Shown here: in pieces, positions 23,793 to 33,600 of the stretch | Layout: every line of letters starts with the position of its first letter | Position numbering within the stretch: position 1 is the first letter of the stretch | Origin: Microbulbifer agarilyticus | GTDB lineage: Bacteria > Pseudomonadota > Gammaproteobacteria > Pseudomonadales > Cellvibrionaceae | Assembly: GCF_019800665.1 (NCBI RefSeq) | Contig: NZ_JAHVKO010000003.1 | Coordinates: forward strand, 558,001-622,000 | Length of the DNA: 64,000 nucleotides | Direction of reading: 5' to 3' | Made by a program: the position numbers and the translations under genes | The notes under the pieces: model-generated | Database searches by the model: none | What the model was told of the DNA's origin: nothing | What the model saw: the letters and a program-made list of their open reading frames with translations, nothing else

Positions 23793-24956
23793 ATGAAATT
23801 CACGGCGTTAATCTGTCGTCTGTGCGCTCTGGGCCTGATTCTGTGTGCGTGTGAAAAGCCGAAGGATGTCGTGCTGGGGACACTGGAGTGGGATCGTATC
23901 GCGCTGCCCGCACCACTGGCAGAAAAAATCGTCCAGGTTCATGTGCGCGAGGGGCAGCGAGTGGAGGCGGGGCAGCTACTGCTGGTGCTCGATCCTTCGA
24001 CGACCCTGGCGCAATTGCGCGCATTGGAAGCGAGTGTGGCGCGCCAGCAAGCCGCGCTCGTGGAGCTGCGTGTCGGCCCCCGGGTAGAAGAAATTGAACG
24101 CGCCAGAGCCGATCTCTTCGCCGCGCGGGCGGACCTGGTAGACCGGGAAGCGGATTACCGGCGCCTGGTGGCGCTGGGCAAAAACAATTACGTCTCCCAG
24201 GCGGATATCGATGGCGCACTGGCGGCAACGCAAAATGCGCGGGCACAGGTGCGCTCCACACAAGAGCAGCTACTGGAACTGGAGCGCGGTAATCGGGTGG
24301 AAGACATAGAACAGGGAGAGGCCGCCCTCGCCGAAGCGCGGTCACAGGCGCGAGCCCAGCGCGTATTACTGGAGAAGCTCAACGTCCGCGCACCCCGTGC
24401 CGGTCTTGTGGATAGTATTCCCTTCAAGCTGGGGGATGAGGCTCCAATTGGCGGCTCACTGGTAGTGATGTTGGTTGGCGATACACCTTATGCCAGGGTT
24501 TACGTTCCGCAGTCACTGCGTCGCGATGTCGCCGTCGGTCGCCAGGCGCGCATCGTGCTGGATGAGAGTACGGCTTCAGCGAAGACCGACAAAGCCCTAA
24601 AACCTGTGGCGTATCCGGGGCGGGTGCGGGTGGTACGCGATGAGCCATCGTTCACGCCTTACTACGCATTGACCGGCAGCGATGCCGCCCGCCTCAGTTA
24701 TGTCGCCGAGGTGCAGTTCGCGCCGGGGGAGGGGGTCGACCGCTTGCCTGCCGGGCTGCCGTTGCGAGTGGAATTTCAACCGGGATTTGACCCCGCTGCA
24801 CCCGCACGCCAGCCCAGCGTATTGCCCGGGTTCGACCGGCTGGATTCCTCCACTACACATTCGCCAGGCCCCCTCGAGGAGTACGACAGCCGGCAAATAC
24901 CCGATGCGTTGAAGTCCACTATCCAACCGCAAGAGCCTGCCGATGTCGGAAAGTGA
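23793..24956 (+). CDS. HlyD-family periplasmic adaptor lipoprotein
   Basis: 387-residue membrane-fusion protein of the YbhG/HlyD type that links an inner-membrane ABC exporter to an outer-membrane channel. The N-terminal export signal ends at a likely lipobox (LILCAC). The lipoyl half-motifs flank a long coiled-coil hairpin (about residues 75-200, Ala/Glu/Arg-rich: RARADLFAARADLVDREAD). A C-terminal beta-barrel region follows. The last 60 residues are Pro-rich and unlike the family core. I begin at the ATG of MKFTALI; an upstream GTG would add eight residues. The stop overlaps the ATPase gene by 14 bases. Confidence 0.8.
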   Translation: MKFTALICRLCALGLILCACEKPKDVVLGTLEWDRIALPAPLAEKIVQVHVREGQRVEAGQLLLVLDPSTTLAQLRALEASVARQQAALVELRVGPRVEEIERARADLFAARADLVDREADYRRLVALGKNNYVSQADIDGALAATQNARAQVRSTQEQLLELERGNRVEDIEQGEAALAEARSQARAQRVLLEKLNVRAPRAGLVDSIPFKLGDEAPIGGSLVVMLVGDTPYARVYVPQSLRRDVAVGRQARIVLDESTASAKTDKALKPVAYPGRVRVVRDEPSFTPYYALTGSDAARLSYVAEVQFAPGEGVDRLPAGLPLRVEFQPGFDPAAPARQPSVLPGFDRLDSSTTHSPGPLEEYDSRQIPDALKSTIQPQEPADVGK

Positions 24957-25920
24957 TGTCGCCATTCGCGCACGCGGACTCACTAAAACCTTCGGCTCTC
25001 TGGTGGCAGTGGATCATGTGGACCTCACGGCACCGCGGCAGCAAATATACGGTTTTCTTGGCCCCAACGGTTCTGGCAAGTCCACCAGTATTCGCATGTT
25101 GTGTGGCCTGCTGACGCCATCGGCGGGGGAAATCGAAGTGCTCGGGCTGAAGATTCCCGCTCAGGCCGAAGTACTGCGCCAGCGTATCGGCTATATGACA
25201 CAGCAGTTTTCCCTGTTTTCCGATCTGACGGTGCGCGAGAACCTGGAGTTCCTCGCGGCGGTACAAAATGTGCCGACCAATAAGGCCCGCGCCCGTATTG
25301 ACGATCTGCTTGAGGAGTACCATTTCGAAGGGCGCAGCGGGCAGTTGGCGGGGACCATGAGCGGCGGCCAGAAGCAGCGCCTGGCACTGGCAGGGGCGGT
25401 GATTCACGAACCGGAGTTGTTATTTCTGGATGAGCCGACCAGTGCGGTGGACCCGGAATCCCGGCGCGACTTTTGGGAAAAGCTGTTCGAACTGACCGAC
25501 GCCGGCACCACCATTCTGGTTTCCACCCACTACATGGATGAAGCGGAGCGCTGTCATCGTTTGGCGATCCTGAATCGCGGTCGTCTCGTGGCCGACGGTA
25601 CGCCGGGTGAATTGACCGGCGCACTGAAAGGCCGAACATTACTGGTGGAATCCGCGAATCAGCGACAGGCACGGGAATGCCTGCTGAAAGTACCCGGCGT
25701 AATCAGCGCCGCGCAGATTGGCAATAGCTTGCGCATTCTCACGGATGGTGAGGGGGAAGTGTCTGCGGTGCAGCAGCAGTTGCAGCAGGCTCTGAACAGC
25801 GCGGAGCCCGGTGCCCGCATCACGCCAATTGCCGCGAGCCTGGAAGATGTTTTTGTATCGGCCACCCATCGCGAGACTGGTGATAAAGCCACGTTAGATA
25901 CCGCGGAGCCTCTTCGTTGA
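24943..25920 (+). CDS. ABC exporter ATP-binding protein (YbhF-like)
   Basis: 325-residue ATPase. Walker A is GPNGSGKST (about residue 45), the Q-loop is in MTQQFSLFSDLTV, the signature is MSGGQKQR (about residue 140) and Walker B is LLFLDEPTSAVDPES (about residue 160), with the H-switch in STHYMDEAERC. The C-terminal region after residue 230 is the extension found in drug/polymer exporters such as YbhF. Start and stop overlap the adaptor (14 bases) and the permease (about four bases), so the three genes form one exporter. Substrate unknown. Confidence 0.85.
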   Translation: MSESDVAIRARGLTKTFGSLVAVDHVDLTAPRQQIYGFLGPNGSGKSTSIRMLCGLLTPSAGEIEVLGLKIPAQAEVLRQRIGYMTQQFSLFSDLTVRENLEFLAAVQNVPTNKARARIDDLLEEYHFEGRSGQLAGTMSGGQKQRLALAGAVIHEPELLFLDEPTSAVDPESRRDFWEKLFELTDAGTTILVSTHYMDEAERCHRLAILNRGRLVADGTPGELTGALKGRTLLVESANQRQARECLLKVPGVISAAQIGNSLRILTDGEGEVSAVQQQLQQALNSAEPGARITPIAASLEDVFVSATHRETGDKATLDTAEPLR

Positions 25921-27041
25921 ACTGGCGGCGCCTCTACGCGGTGTTGATCAAGGAGTTTCGTCAGATGCGACGAGATCGCATGACGCTGGCGATGATTGTT
26001 GGTATCCCCATCATGCAACTCGCGCTATTCGGTTACGCCATTAACCTCAACCTGCGTAACCTGCCGGCGGCGATCGCCGATCAATCCAAAACCAGTGCAT
26101 CCCGTCAGTTTGTGATGGACATGATTGCTACGGAAGTCATTGAACCGGTCACGCCAGCACAAACCCCGGATCAGCTGATGGGCATGTTGCGCCGTGGGGA
26201 GATCAGCGTCGGGGTGGTGATCCCCTATGACTACGAACGCCGTTTGGCGCTCGGGCAGGAGGCGGTTCAGATACTGGTGGATGGCAGTGATACGGTGGTA
26301 CAAAGTGCGGCTCAGCAGTTGGCGCAGATCCCGGTGGGTGAGCCGCCACCCGAGACCGACATCGCGTTGCCGAACCGGCAATCGACAGTCCCCTTGCCGG
26401 ATGGCCCCATCAGCATTGTGGCCTTCTACAATCCGCAGCGCGTTTCCGCGATCAATATCGTTCCCGGCCTGATCGGCATTATTTTGACCATGACGATGGT
26501 GATGTTTACCTCGGTGGCGATCGTGCGCGAGCGCGAGCGGGGCAATATGGAGTTGCTGATTGCCACGCCCATCAGCCGTGCGGAATTGATGATCGGCAAG
26601 GTATTGCCCTATGGGCTGATTGGGCTGGTGCAAACCAGCCTGATCCTGTTGCTGGGGGTAGTGCTGTTCAGCGTGCCCATTCGCGGTAGCCTGTTGGATG
26701 TGTACATCGCCGCGTTACTCCTCATTCTGGCGAACCTGGCCATGGGGCTGCTGATCTCCACGCGCGCACAGTCCCAGTTTCAGGCCATGCAGATGACGTT
26801 CTTTGTCTTTCTGCCATCCATCCTGCTGTCCGGGTTTATGTTCCCTTTCGATGGTATGCCCAAGGCCGCGCAGTGGCTTGCGGAGATATTGCCGCTTACC
26901 CACTTTCTGCGCCTGATTCGCGGCATTATGTTGCGGGGCGCCGACATTCTGGAGCTGTGGCCGGATCTGGTCGCGTTGCTGGTGTTTGTGGTGGTGATGA
27001 TGACCCTCGCCATTCTCCGCTTCCGCAAACGACTTGATTGA
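25917..27041 (+). CDS. ABC-2 type permease (YbhR/YhhJ-like)
   Basis: 374-residue ABC-2 membrane subunit. One N-terminal membrane helix (about residues 22-45) is followed by a periplasmic domain of roughly 140 residues. A cluster of about five helices lies between residues 175 and 370, including the conserved ERERGNMELLIATPISRAELMIGK coupling block (shown here in part). The start is TTG overlapping the TGA of the ATPase gene. Only one permease gene is present, so a homodimer is likely, unlike ybhSR of E. coli, which has two. Confidence 0.85.
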   Translation: MNWRRLYAVLIKEFRQMRRDRMTLAMIVGIPIMQLALFGYAINLNLRNLPAAIADQSKTSASRQFVMDMIATEVIEPVTPAQTPDQLMGMLRRGEISVGVVIPYDYERRLALGQEAVQILVDGSDTVVQSAAQQLAQIPVGEPPPETDIALPNRQSTVPLPDGPISIVAFYNPQRVSAINIVPGLIGIILTMTMVMFTSVAIVRERERGNMELLIATPISRAELMIGKVLPYGLIGLVQTSLILLLGVVLFSVPIRGSLLDVYIAALLLILANLAMGLLISTRAQSQFQAMQMTFFVFLPSILLSGFMFPFDGMPKAAQWLAEILPLTHFLRLIRGIMLRGADILELWPDLVALLVFVVVMMTLAILRFRKRLD

Positions 27042-27357
27042 TGACCCTGTTGCTCGGCTGATACCTGTTTCATGCCCGCCTCATACCGGCACACCACATT
27101 TTGGCGTATAAAACTTCTTCGTGGATGCTTCACGTCTCTGCCTCGGCGGATTAATCGCGCATATTCGCCTTTTGCCGCATTTGTGGCGTGGTGCACGAGA
27201 ATCCTTTCGCGGCACTTGATAGCATGGGGTGTTACCCCGGCCCAAATTGAATAAAGCGAAGTTATCCATCAGGACTTAAACCAGGACTTAAACAGCAGTA
27301 CTTAGGTCTGTGCATCCAACAAGCATTGCTGCCAGTCAGCAGGGAGGACGTTGTACC
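27042..27357. other. Intergenic region with a short tandem repeat
   Basis: No gene recognised. A perfect 11-base unit AGGACTTAAAC is repeated in tandem at 27271-27293 with a 12-base period. A GGGGT-GTT-ACCCC mini-dyad lies at 27226-27238. It probably contains the promoter of the following three-gene operon. Confidence 0.4.
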
Positions 27358-28782
27358 ATGGCCGAGATATTCCAAAGTTTGCCGCCGTGGATGTGGTTTG
27401 TCATCGCACTGGTAGCGCTGTTTCTGGCGCGCAGACCGGCCCACCAGGGCATCTACGCATTGGCGCGTTTTTTTCACCAGTCCCTGCGGCTTGGGGCCAA
27501 TGCCGTTGCGGCAGCGGAGGCACGCCTGCAACTGCGCAATCGTGAGGTTCTACTGGCCGCGGGACGCGAGGCAACCGAGCGGCAGCTTGAGCGGGACTTC
27601 GACCGCATTGAAGCGGCGATGAAAAAAGATCTCGCCCAGTATCCATCCCTGCACCGGCGTTTGTGCGAGCAGCTCACCACCATCGACGAAGATTATGTGC
27701 GCAGCGCCGAGGTCCCTCCCGAACCCACCAACTGGGCCAAAGCCATCAAGGCGGTTGCCGAAATTCCTTCCAAACACGACGGTGTGGTTGGCGATGTGCT
27801 GGAGACGATCCATGGTTCCATGCGCAAGGCGGAAGGCCGCGCGCTGGAAGCCTATCGGGAGTCTGCGCGTGAACGGCACCTGTTACTAAAGCGCATGATG
27901 CCGGGCTGGCGCGGCATTCTCACCAGTCTCGGTGATATGCACAAAACTGTGACCACGGTGCAGCAGCGCTCCAAAGCCATCGACGGACACATGGCGCGCT
28001 ATGAGGAAATTCTGCAGGGCAGCGACCGCGCCCTGCGCATCCTGTCTTCCTCCTCACTGATTCAGTTTTTCATCGCGACACTGGTGCTGGCGATGGTCGC
28101 CGGCGGTGTCCTGGTGAACTTTCACCTGATTGCTCGCCCGATGGTAGAAATAGTCGGCAGCGCCAGTTCCCTTGGTGCCTTCAAGCTGGCCGATATTTCT
28201 GCGCTGGTGATTATCTTTATGCAGATCTCACTGGGGGTCCTGATTATGGAGAGCCTGCGGATTACCCGTATGTTCCCTGCGGTCGGTGCACTCGCCGACA
28301 AATTGCGCAATCGAATAAAGTCGGCGGCGCTTATCCTGCTGGTGCTTTTCGCCACCATGGAGTCGGGGCTCGCGTATATGCGGGATATCTTGTTACAACA
28401 GGATCTCGCGCAGAGTGCAGCGCCAGCCGGCGGCGATGTGGTGGGAAGCTCGGTGCACTGGATCACCGTGGCCGTGCAAATGGGGATGGGTTTTTTCTTG
28501 CCCTTTGCACTCGCGTTTATGGCGATTCCTCTGGAGCGATTCGTGCTGTCTTTGCGCACGGTGGTCGGCGTGGTTTCCACGTTTACCCTGCGCCTTGTGT
28601 CGATGACGCTGCGGCTGACCGGCGCGGCGGTTACCGGTTTAGGCGGCATGCTGGTGCGGGTTTACGACATTGTGATTTTCTTCCCGCTCTGGCTGGAAGC
28701 CCTGTTGTTGCGTTGGCGCGAACAGCGCGCTGCGCGCCTGGCTGCGAACCTGACTGCGAGTGAATTGTCCGAAAATGCTTAA
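27358..28782 (+). CDS. Multi-pass membrane protein of unknown function
   Basis: 474 residues, not recognised as any named family. One membrane helix at the N-terminus (about residues 9-25, WMWFVIALVALFLA) is followed by about 190 residues predicted to be helical and charged, probably cytoplasmic coiled coil. Five or six further membrane helices lie between about residues 225 and 460 and include IFMQISLGVLIMESL and FFLPFALAFMAIPLERF. Start at ATG after a strong GGGAGGA site. The end overlaps the phosphodiesterase gene by eight bases, so the two are probably translated together. The architecture could suit a scaffold or a mechanosensitive or lipid-related protein; nothing in the sequence decides. 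Confidence 0.7.
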   Translation: MAEIFQSLPPWMWFVIALVALFLARRPAHQGIYALARFFHQSLRLGANAVAAAEARLQLRNREVLLAAGREATERQLERDFDRIEAAMKKDLAQYPSLHRRLCEQLTTIDEDYVRSAEVPPEPTNWAKAIKAVAEIPSKHDGVVGDVLETIHGSMRKAEGRALEAYRESARERHLLLKRMMPGWRGILTSLGDMHKTVTTVQQRSKAIDGHMARYEEILQGSDRALRILSSSSLIQFFIATLVLAMVAGGVLVNFHLIARPMVEIVGSASSLGAFKLADISALVIIFMQISLGVLIMESLRITRMFPAVGALADKLRNRIKSAALILLVLFATMESGLAYMRDILLQQDLAQSAAPAGGDVVGSSVHWITVAVQMGMGFFLPFALAFMAIPLERFVLSLRTVVGVVSTFTLRLVSMTLRLTGAAVTGLGGMLVRVYDIVIFFPLWLEALLLRWREQRAARLAANLTASELSENA

Positions 28783-29698
28783 ACGCCTGTTGTTACTACT
28801 GGTTCTGGCTGCTTTGCTGTTTCTTGGCTGGCGGTTTCTGGCCGCACGCCCTGCGCCAGATACCGGTTTGCAGTTTCCCAGTTACCAGCAGGAGGGGTTC
28901 CGCCGACCGCTGGTGATTGCCCATGCGGACGATTCCGGCAAGGGGCTGTTCCCGGGCAATACGGCGATTTTCCTCGAGCAGATGGTCGCTCTGAAGGTCG
29001 ACGTGCTGGAGATGGATGTACACCTGACGGCAGACGGTGCACTGGTGCTGATGCACGATGACACCGTGGACCGGACCACGGATGGACAGGGCGCGATTCG
29101 CGATAAGACCCTGGCGCAACTGCGCCAGTTGAACGTGGCTTATAACTGGACCAAGGATGGCAGTAGCTATCCCTACCGGGAGAACCCCCAAAGCATCCTT
29201 ACGGTGGATCAGGTATTCAAGGCTTACCCGCGCTACCCGATGATTGTTGAGCTGAAAACACCGCAGGGGGAAGCCGCGCGTTTGCTGTGTCAAAAGCTGC
29301 AATCTTTCCAGAAAAGTAATTTGGTGATTGTTTCCTCCTTTCACCAGGAGGCGATAGACGCATTTCGCCGCGACTGTCCGCAGGTGGCCACTGGCGCAGG
29401 GGCTGACGAAGTGAAAGCCTTTGTCGCGACGAGTCAACTGCGCCTCTTTCGCCTGTTGAGTCCCCGCTATCAGGCACTGCATATTCCGGTGCGTTATTCT
29501 GGTATCACCCTGGTGGATCGTAGTAGTGTGCAGCAAGCACAGATCCGAGGCGTTCGTGTCGACGTATGGACCGTCAACGACGAGCCTGAAATGCGCCGTC
29601 TCATCGCACTGGGGGTGGATGGGATCATGACCGACAGGCCGGATCGTCTACAAAAAATAATTGAAGAACTACAGGAATTTGAGGAGATGAATCAATGA
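28775..29698 (+). CDS. Glycerophosphodiester phosphodiesterase-like protein, variant active site
   Basis: 307-residue GDPD-fold protein with an N-terminal membrane anchor (about residues 3-20). Canonical enzymes hydrolyse glycerophosphodiesters to glycerol-3-phosphate and an alcohol. The metal-binding ExD is present as LEMDVHL and the second catalytic His as LMHDDTVDRTTDG, with MIVELK and VDVWTVND later. Two usual features differ: the first motif is IAHADD rather than IAHRG, and the usual PENT is PGNT. Thus the phosphate-contacting Arg and a conserved Glu are missing, while both catalytic His positions are kept. It overlaps its neighbours on both sides (8 and 4 bases). Substrate may differ from the classical enzymes. 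Confidence 0.75.
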   Translation: MLKRLLLLLVLAALLFLGWRFLAARPAPDTGLQFPSYQQEGFRRPLVIAHADDSGKGLFPGNTAIFLEQMVALKVDVLEMDVHLTADGALVLMHDDTVDRTTDGQGAIRDKTLAQLRQLNVAYNWTKDGSSYPYRENPQSILTVDQVFKAYPRYPMIVELKTPQGEAARLLCQKLQSFQKSNLVIVSSFHQEAIDAFRRDCPQVATGAGADEVKAFVATSQLRLFRLLSPRYQALHIPVRYSGITLVDRSSVQQAQIRGVRVDVWTVNDEPEMRRLIALGVDGIMTDRPDRLQKIIEELQEFEEMNQ

Positions 29699-30603
29699 AG
29701 AAAGCGTTTTTGGTGAAACTGGCCGCGCTCGGTTTAAGCTTGAGTGCGGCCATGTCCGCGCAGGCGCAGCGCGACTTTTCCAAGGTGGAAATCAAATCCG
29801 AACCTGTAGCTGAAAACCTGTATATGCTGACCGGCCTCGGCGGCAATATCGGACTGTTCGTGGGGGAAGACGGTGCGTTTATGGTGGACGATCAGTTCGC
29901 CCCGCTGAGTGAAAAAATACTCGCGGAGGTGGCGAAGCTCACCGATAAACCCCTGCGCTTTGTGATCAACACCCACTGGCATGGCGACCACACCGGTGGT
30001 AACGAAAATATGGGCAAGGCGGGTGCGCTGATTGTTGCGCATGAGAATGTGCGCAAGCGCATGAGTACCGAACAGTTCACCAAGCTGTGGGACCGCACCA
30101 CCCCGCCGGCCCCAGCGGATGCGCTACCGGTCATTACCTTCACCGACGCCACCACTTTCTACTGGAACGGCGATGAAGTCCGTGTACAACATGTGGGCCC
30201 GGCACACACCGATGGCGATTCGATTATCCATTTCAAAAATGCCAACGCGATCCATATGGGCGATACCTTTTTCAATGGTAGCTACCCCTATATCGATATT
30301 TCTGCGGGCGGTGTGTTGGACGGCGTGATCGAGAATGCGCGCAAGGTGATCGAAATGTCCGATGACAACACGCGCATTATTCCCGGCCATGGACCGCTCA
30401 CGGATAAGAAAGGGCTGCAGAGCTACCATGACTTGCTGGTGAAATTGAAAGGTAACATCAAGGCGCTGGTGGACAAGGGCATGAGCAAAGAAGAAGTCAT
30501 TGCGGCAAACCCCACCAAGGAGTTTGATGAAAAGTACGGCCAGGGCTTTATGAAGCCCGATGTGTGGACCGGAATTGTCTACGACTCGATTAAGCAGCAG
30601 TAA
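29695..30603 (+). CDS. Exported metallo-beta-lactamase-fold hydrolase
   Basis: 302 residues with a clear signal peptide (about residues 1-24, ending SAQA). The fold is marked by HWHGDHTGG (about residue 99), the HxHxDH zinc site. Later come a His in VGPAHTDGDSIIH, the bridging Asp/His context AIHMGDTFF, and the final His in IIPGHGPL. The family is broad (periplasmic hydrolases close to quinoprotein-relay or subclass B-like proteins) and antibiotic hydrolysis should not be assumed. Start overlaps the upstream stop by four bases (ATGA). With the two upstream genes it forms a tight operon at the membrane/periplasm, ended by a strong terminator. Confidence 0.8.
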   Translation: MKKAFLVKLAALGLSLSAAMSAQAQRDFSKVEIKSEPVAENLYMLTGLGGNIGLFVGEDGAFMVDDQFAPLSEKILAEVAKLTDKPLRFVINTHWHGDHTGGNENMGKAGALIVAHENVRKRMSTEQFTKLWDRTTPPAPADALPVITFTDATTFYWNGDEVRVQHVGPAHTDGDSIIHFKNANAIHMGDTFFNGSYPYIDISAGGVLDGVIENARKVIEMSDDNTRIIPGHGPLTDKKGLQSYHDLLVKLKGNIKALVDKGMSKEEVIAANPTKEFDEKYGQGFMKPDVWTGIVYDSIKQQ

Positions 30604-30625
30604 TCGGGCTGCAGAAAAGGGTGAT

Positions 30626-30665
30626 AAAAAAGGGCCAGGAATCGTAGATTCCTGGCCCTTTTTTT
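30626..30665. terminator. Bidirectional intrinsic terminator, hydrolase / RND pump
   Basis: A perfect stem of more than 13 bases (AGGGCCAGGAATC / GATTCCTGGCCCT) with a GTA loop, flanked by A-tract and T7. It serves the convergent operons on both sides. Confidence 0.93.
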
Positions 30666-30679
30666 GTCTAGTCTTTTGT

Positions 30680-33600
30680 TTAGCCTGCCGGCTGGATTGA
30701 TGGTGTCTCGGCTGGTGCTATAGACGCGGTATCGCTATTCGGTCGCTTGACCCGATACCATGCGGCGTAAAGCGCTGGTAAGAACAGCAGTGTCAGTGCC
30801 GTCGCCACGATGAGCCCGCCCATAATCGCAACCGCCATGGGACCAAAGAAGTCGCTGCGCGAAAGCGGAATCATCGCCAGCACCGCGGTCAGTCCGGTGA
30901 GCACGATTGGGCGGAAGCGGCGTACGGTGGACTCAACAATCGCGTCCCATACGGAGAGCCCCTGGCCTTTGTCCTGTTCGATCTGGTCCACCAGAATCAC
31001 CGAGTTACGCATGATCATCCCTGCCAGCGCGATGGTGCCGAGCATCGCCACAAAGCCAAATGGTTTGTTAAACAGCAGCAGGAACAGGGTGACGCCAATA
31101 ATGCCCAGCGGTGCGGTAAGGAATACCATTGTTGAGAGTGAGAAGCTGCGCAGCTGCAGCATCAGCAGGGTGAACACAACGAATACAAACAACGGCATTC
31201 CGGCATTCACCGATTTCTGACCCTGTGCGGATTCTTCTACGCTACCGCCGATTTCCAGCAGGTATCCTGCGGGCAGCGCGTCGCGCAAGTGCTGCAACTG
31301 TGGCCAGAGTTCGGCGACGACCGAGGCCGGTTGTTGGGTGCCGTAGATATCTGCGCGCACGGTAACGGTGGGCAGGCGGTCGCGACGCCAGATGATGCCT
31401 TCCTCAAAGCCATAATTCAGTGTGGCAATTTGATTTAGCGGCAGCGAGTTACCGGTGTTGGTTTGCACCGCCAGGTTACCCAGCTGTGCCAGTGCCTGTC
31501 GCTCGCGCTCTTCACCGCGTACCGCCACGGTGATCAATTCATTGTCTTCACGATACTGCCCCACCGCAGTACCTGACAGCGAGCCTTGTAGCGCCTGTGA
31601 CAGTGATGAACTGCTGACACCCATCTGCCGTGCGCGGGCCTGGTCCACCGCCAGGTTGACCACCTTGCTCGGCTCTTCCCAATCCAGGTGCACATTGGTG
31701 ACCGCTTCATTACCGCGCACCACGTTGGCGACTTCGCGGGCAATACGCCGCGCTTCACCAATATGCTCGCCTGATACCCGGAACTGAACCGGATAGCCTA
31801 CCGGCGGGCCGTTTTCCAGACGCGAAACGCGGGTGCGCACTTCAGCGAACTGTTCACTCAACGTGGCAATCAGCCAGGCACGGACCTGCTCGCGCTCGTC
31901 AACACTGCGGGTGAGCACCACAAACTGCGCAAAGCTGGCAGCGGGCAGCTGTTGGTCCAGAGGCAGGTAAAACCTTGGCGACCCGGTACCTACATAAGCG
32001 ACATAGTTTTCGATCTGCGGGTGCTGAGACAGTAACTCTTCCAAACGCAGCGCCTGTTCTTCGGTGGCATAGAGGGATGCTCCCTCATTCAGTTTCAGGT
32101 CAACGATCAGTTCCAAGCGTGCGGATGAAGGGAAAAACTGCTGCGGTACAAAACGGAACAGAAACATCGCGCCGAAGAAAATCAGTGCGGTGAGTAGCAG
32201 TACGGTTTTGCGATAGTACAGGCACCAGTTGAGAATTCGGCGAAAACGCTGATAAAACGGCTTGTTGTATGGATCAGCGTGACCGCTTCCGCCATGGCCG
32301 CCGCGCTCTGGCAGCAGGCGGTTCCCCAAGTAGGGAACAAAAATCACCGCGGCAACCCACGAAGCCAGCAGCGACAGGGTAACGACTTGGAAGATGGAGC
32401 GCGTGTATTCACCGGTGCCCGATTGCGCGGTGGCAATGGGCAGGAAGCCGGCCGCAGTAATCAGGGTGCCGGTCAGCATCGGGAACGCGGTTGTAGTCCA
32501 CGCGTAGCCGGCGGCCTTGATACGGCTCAGCCCCTGTTCCATTTTAATCGCCATCATTTCTACGGCGATGATGGCATCATCCACCATCAGGCCAAGGCCG
32601 AGTACCAGCGCGCCGAGAGAAATCTTGTGCAGCCCGATACCGAAGTAGTTCATCAGTGCGAAAGTCATTGCCAGCACCAGCGGGATCGACAGCGCCACCA
32701 CAAGCCCTGTACGGAAGCCCAGTGAGAAAAAGCTCACCAGCATCACGATCACCAGTGCTTCAATTAGCACTTTGACGAACTCGCCCACACCACTTTTCAC
32801 CGCTGCCGGCTGGTCAGATACTTTCCTGAGCTCAAGCCCGAGGGGCAGGTCTTGTTGCAGCTCAATCACCGCGGCATCCAGGTGCTCGCCAAGCTGCAAA
32901 ATATCGCCGCCTTCCTTCATTGAAACGGCAATGCCAATAGCGTCCTCTCCCATAAAGCGCATACGGGGTTGGGGTGGATCACTGAAGCCACGCTGTACTT
33001 TGGCGATATCACCCAGAGTCAGGGTGTGGCCGTTGGCGTAAATAGGGAACTGACGAATTTCCTCGACGCTGCGAAATTGCCCGCTGATTCGGATCCGCAC
33101 ACGGTCGCTGACCGCTTCCACAATACCTGCATCGGCCATCTGGTTTTGCGCCTGCAATACCGCCTGCACCTGAGAGAGGGAAATACCCAGTGATGCCAGT
33201 TTGGTATTGGAGATTTCTACCCAGATTTTTTCGTCCTGCAGTCCCAGCAGTTCGACCTTGCCGACATTGTCGATACGCTGCAGCGCCAGCTGCAAACGGT
33301 CGGCATAGTCTTTCATCAATGCATAATCGAAGCCTGCGCCGGTAAGTGCGTAGATGTTGCCGAAGGTGGTGCCGAACTCATCGTTGAAAAAGGGCCCCTG
33401 AATATCCGGTGGCAGGGTGTGGCGAATGTCACCCACCTTTTTCCGTACCTGATACCAGAGCTCCGGGATCTTGTCCGAGTGCAGGCTTTCCCGGGCGACA
33501 AACATCACCTGGGATTGCCCTGGGCGTGAGAAGGACGTGATGCGCTCGAAGTCCCCGGTCTCCATCAATTTCTTCTCGATGCGCTCGGTAACTTGGCGGG

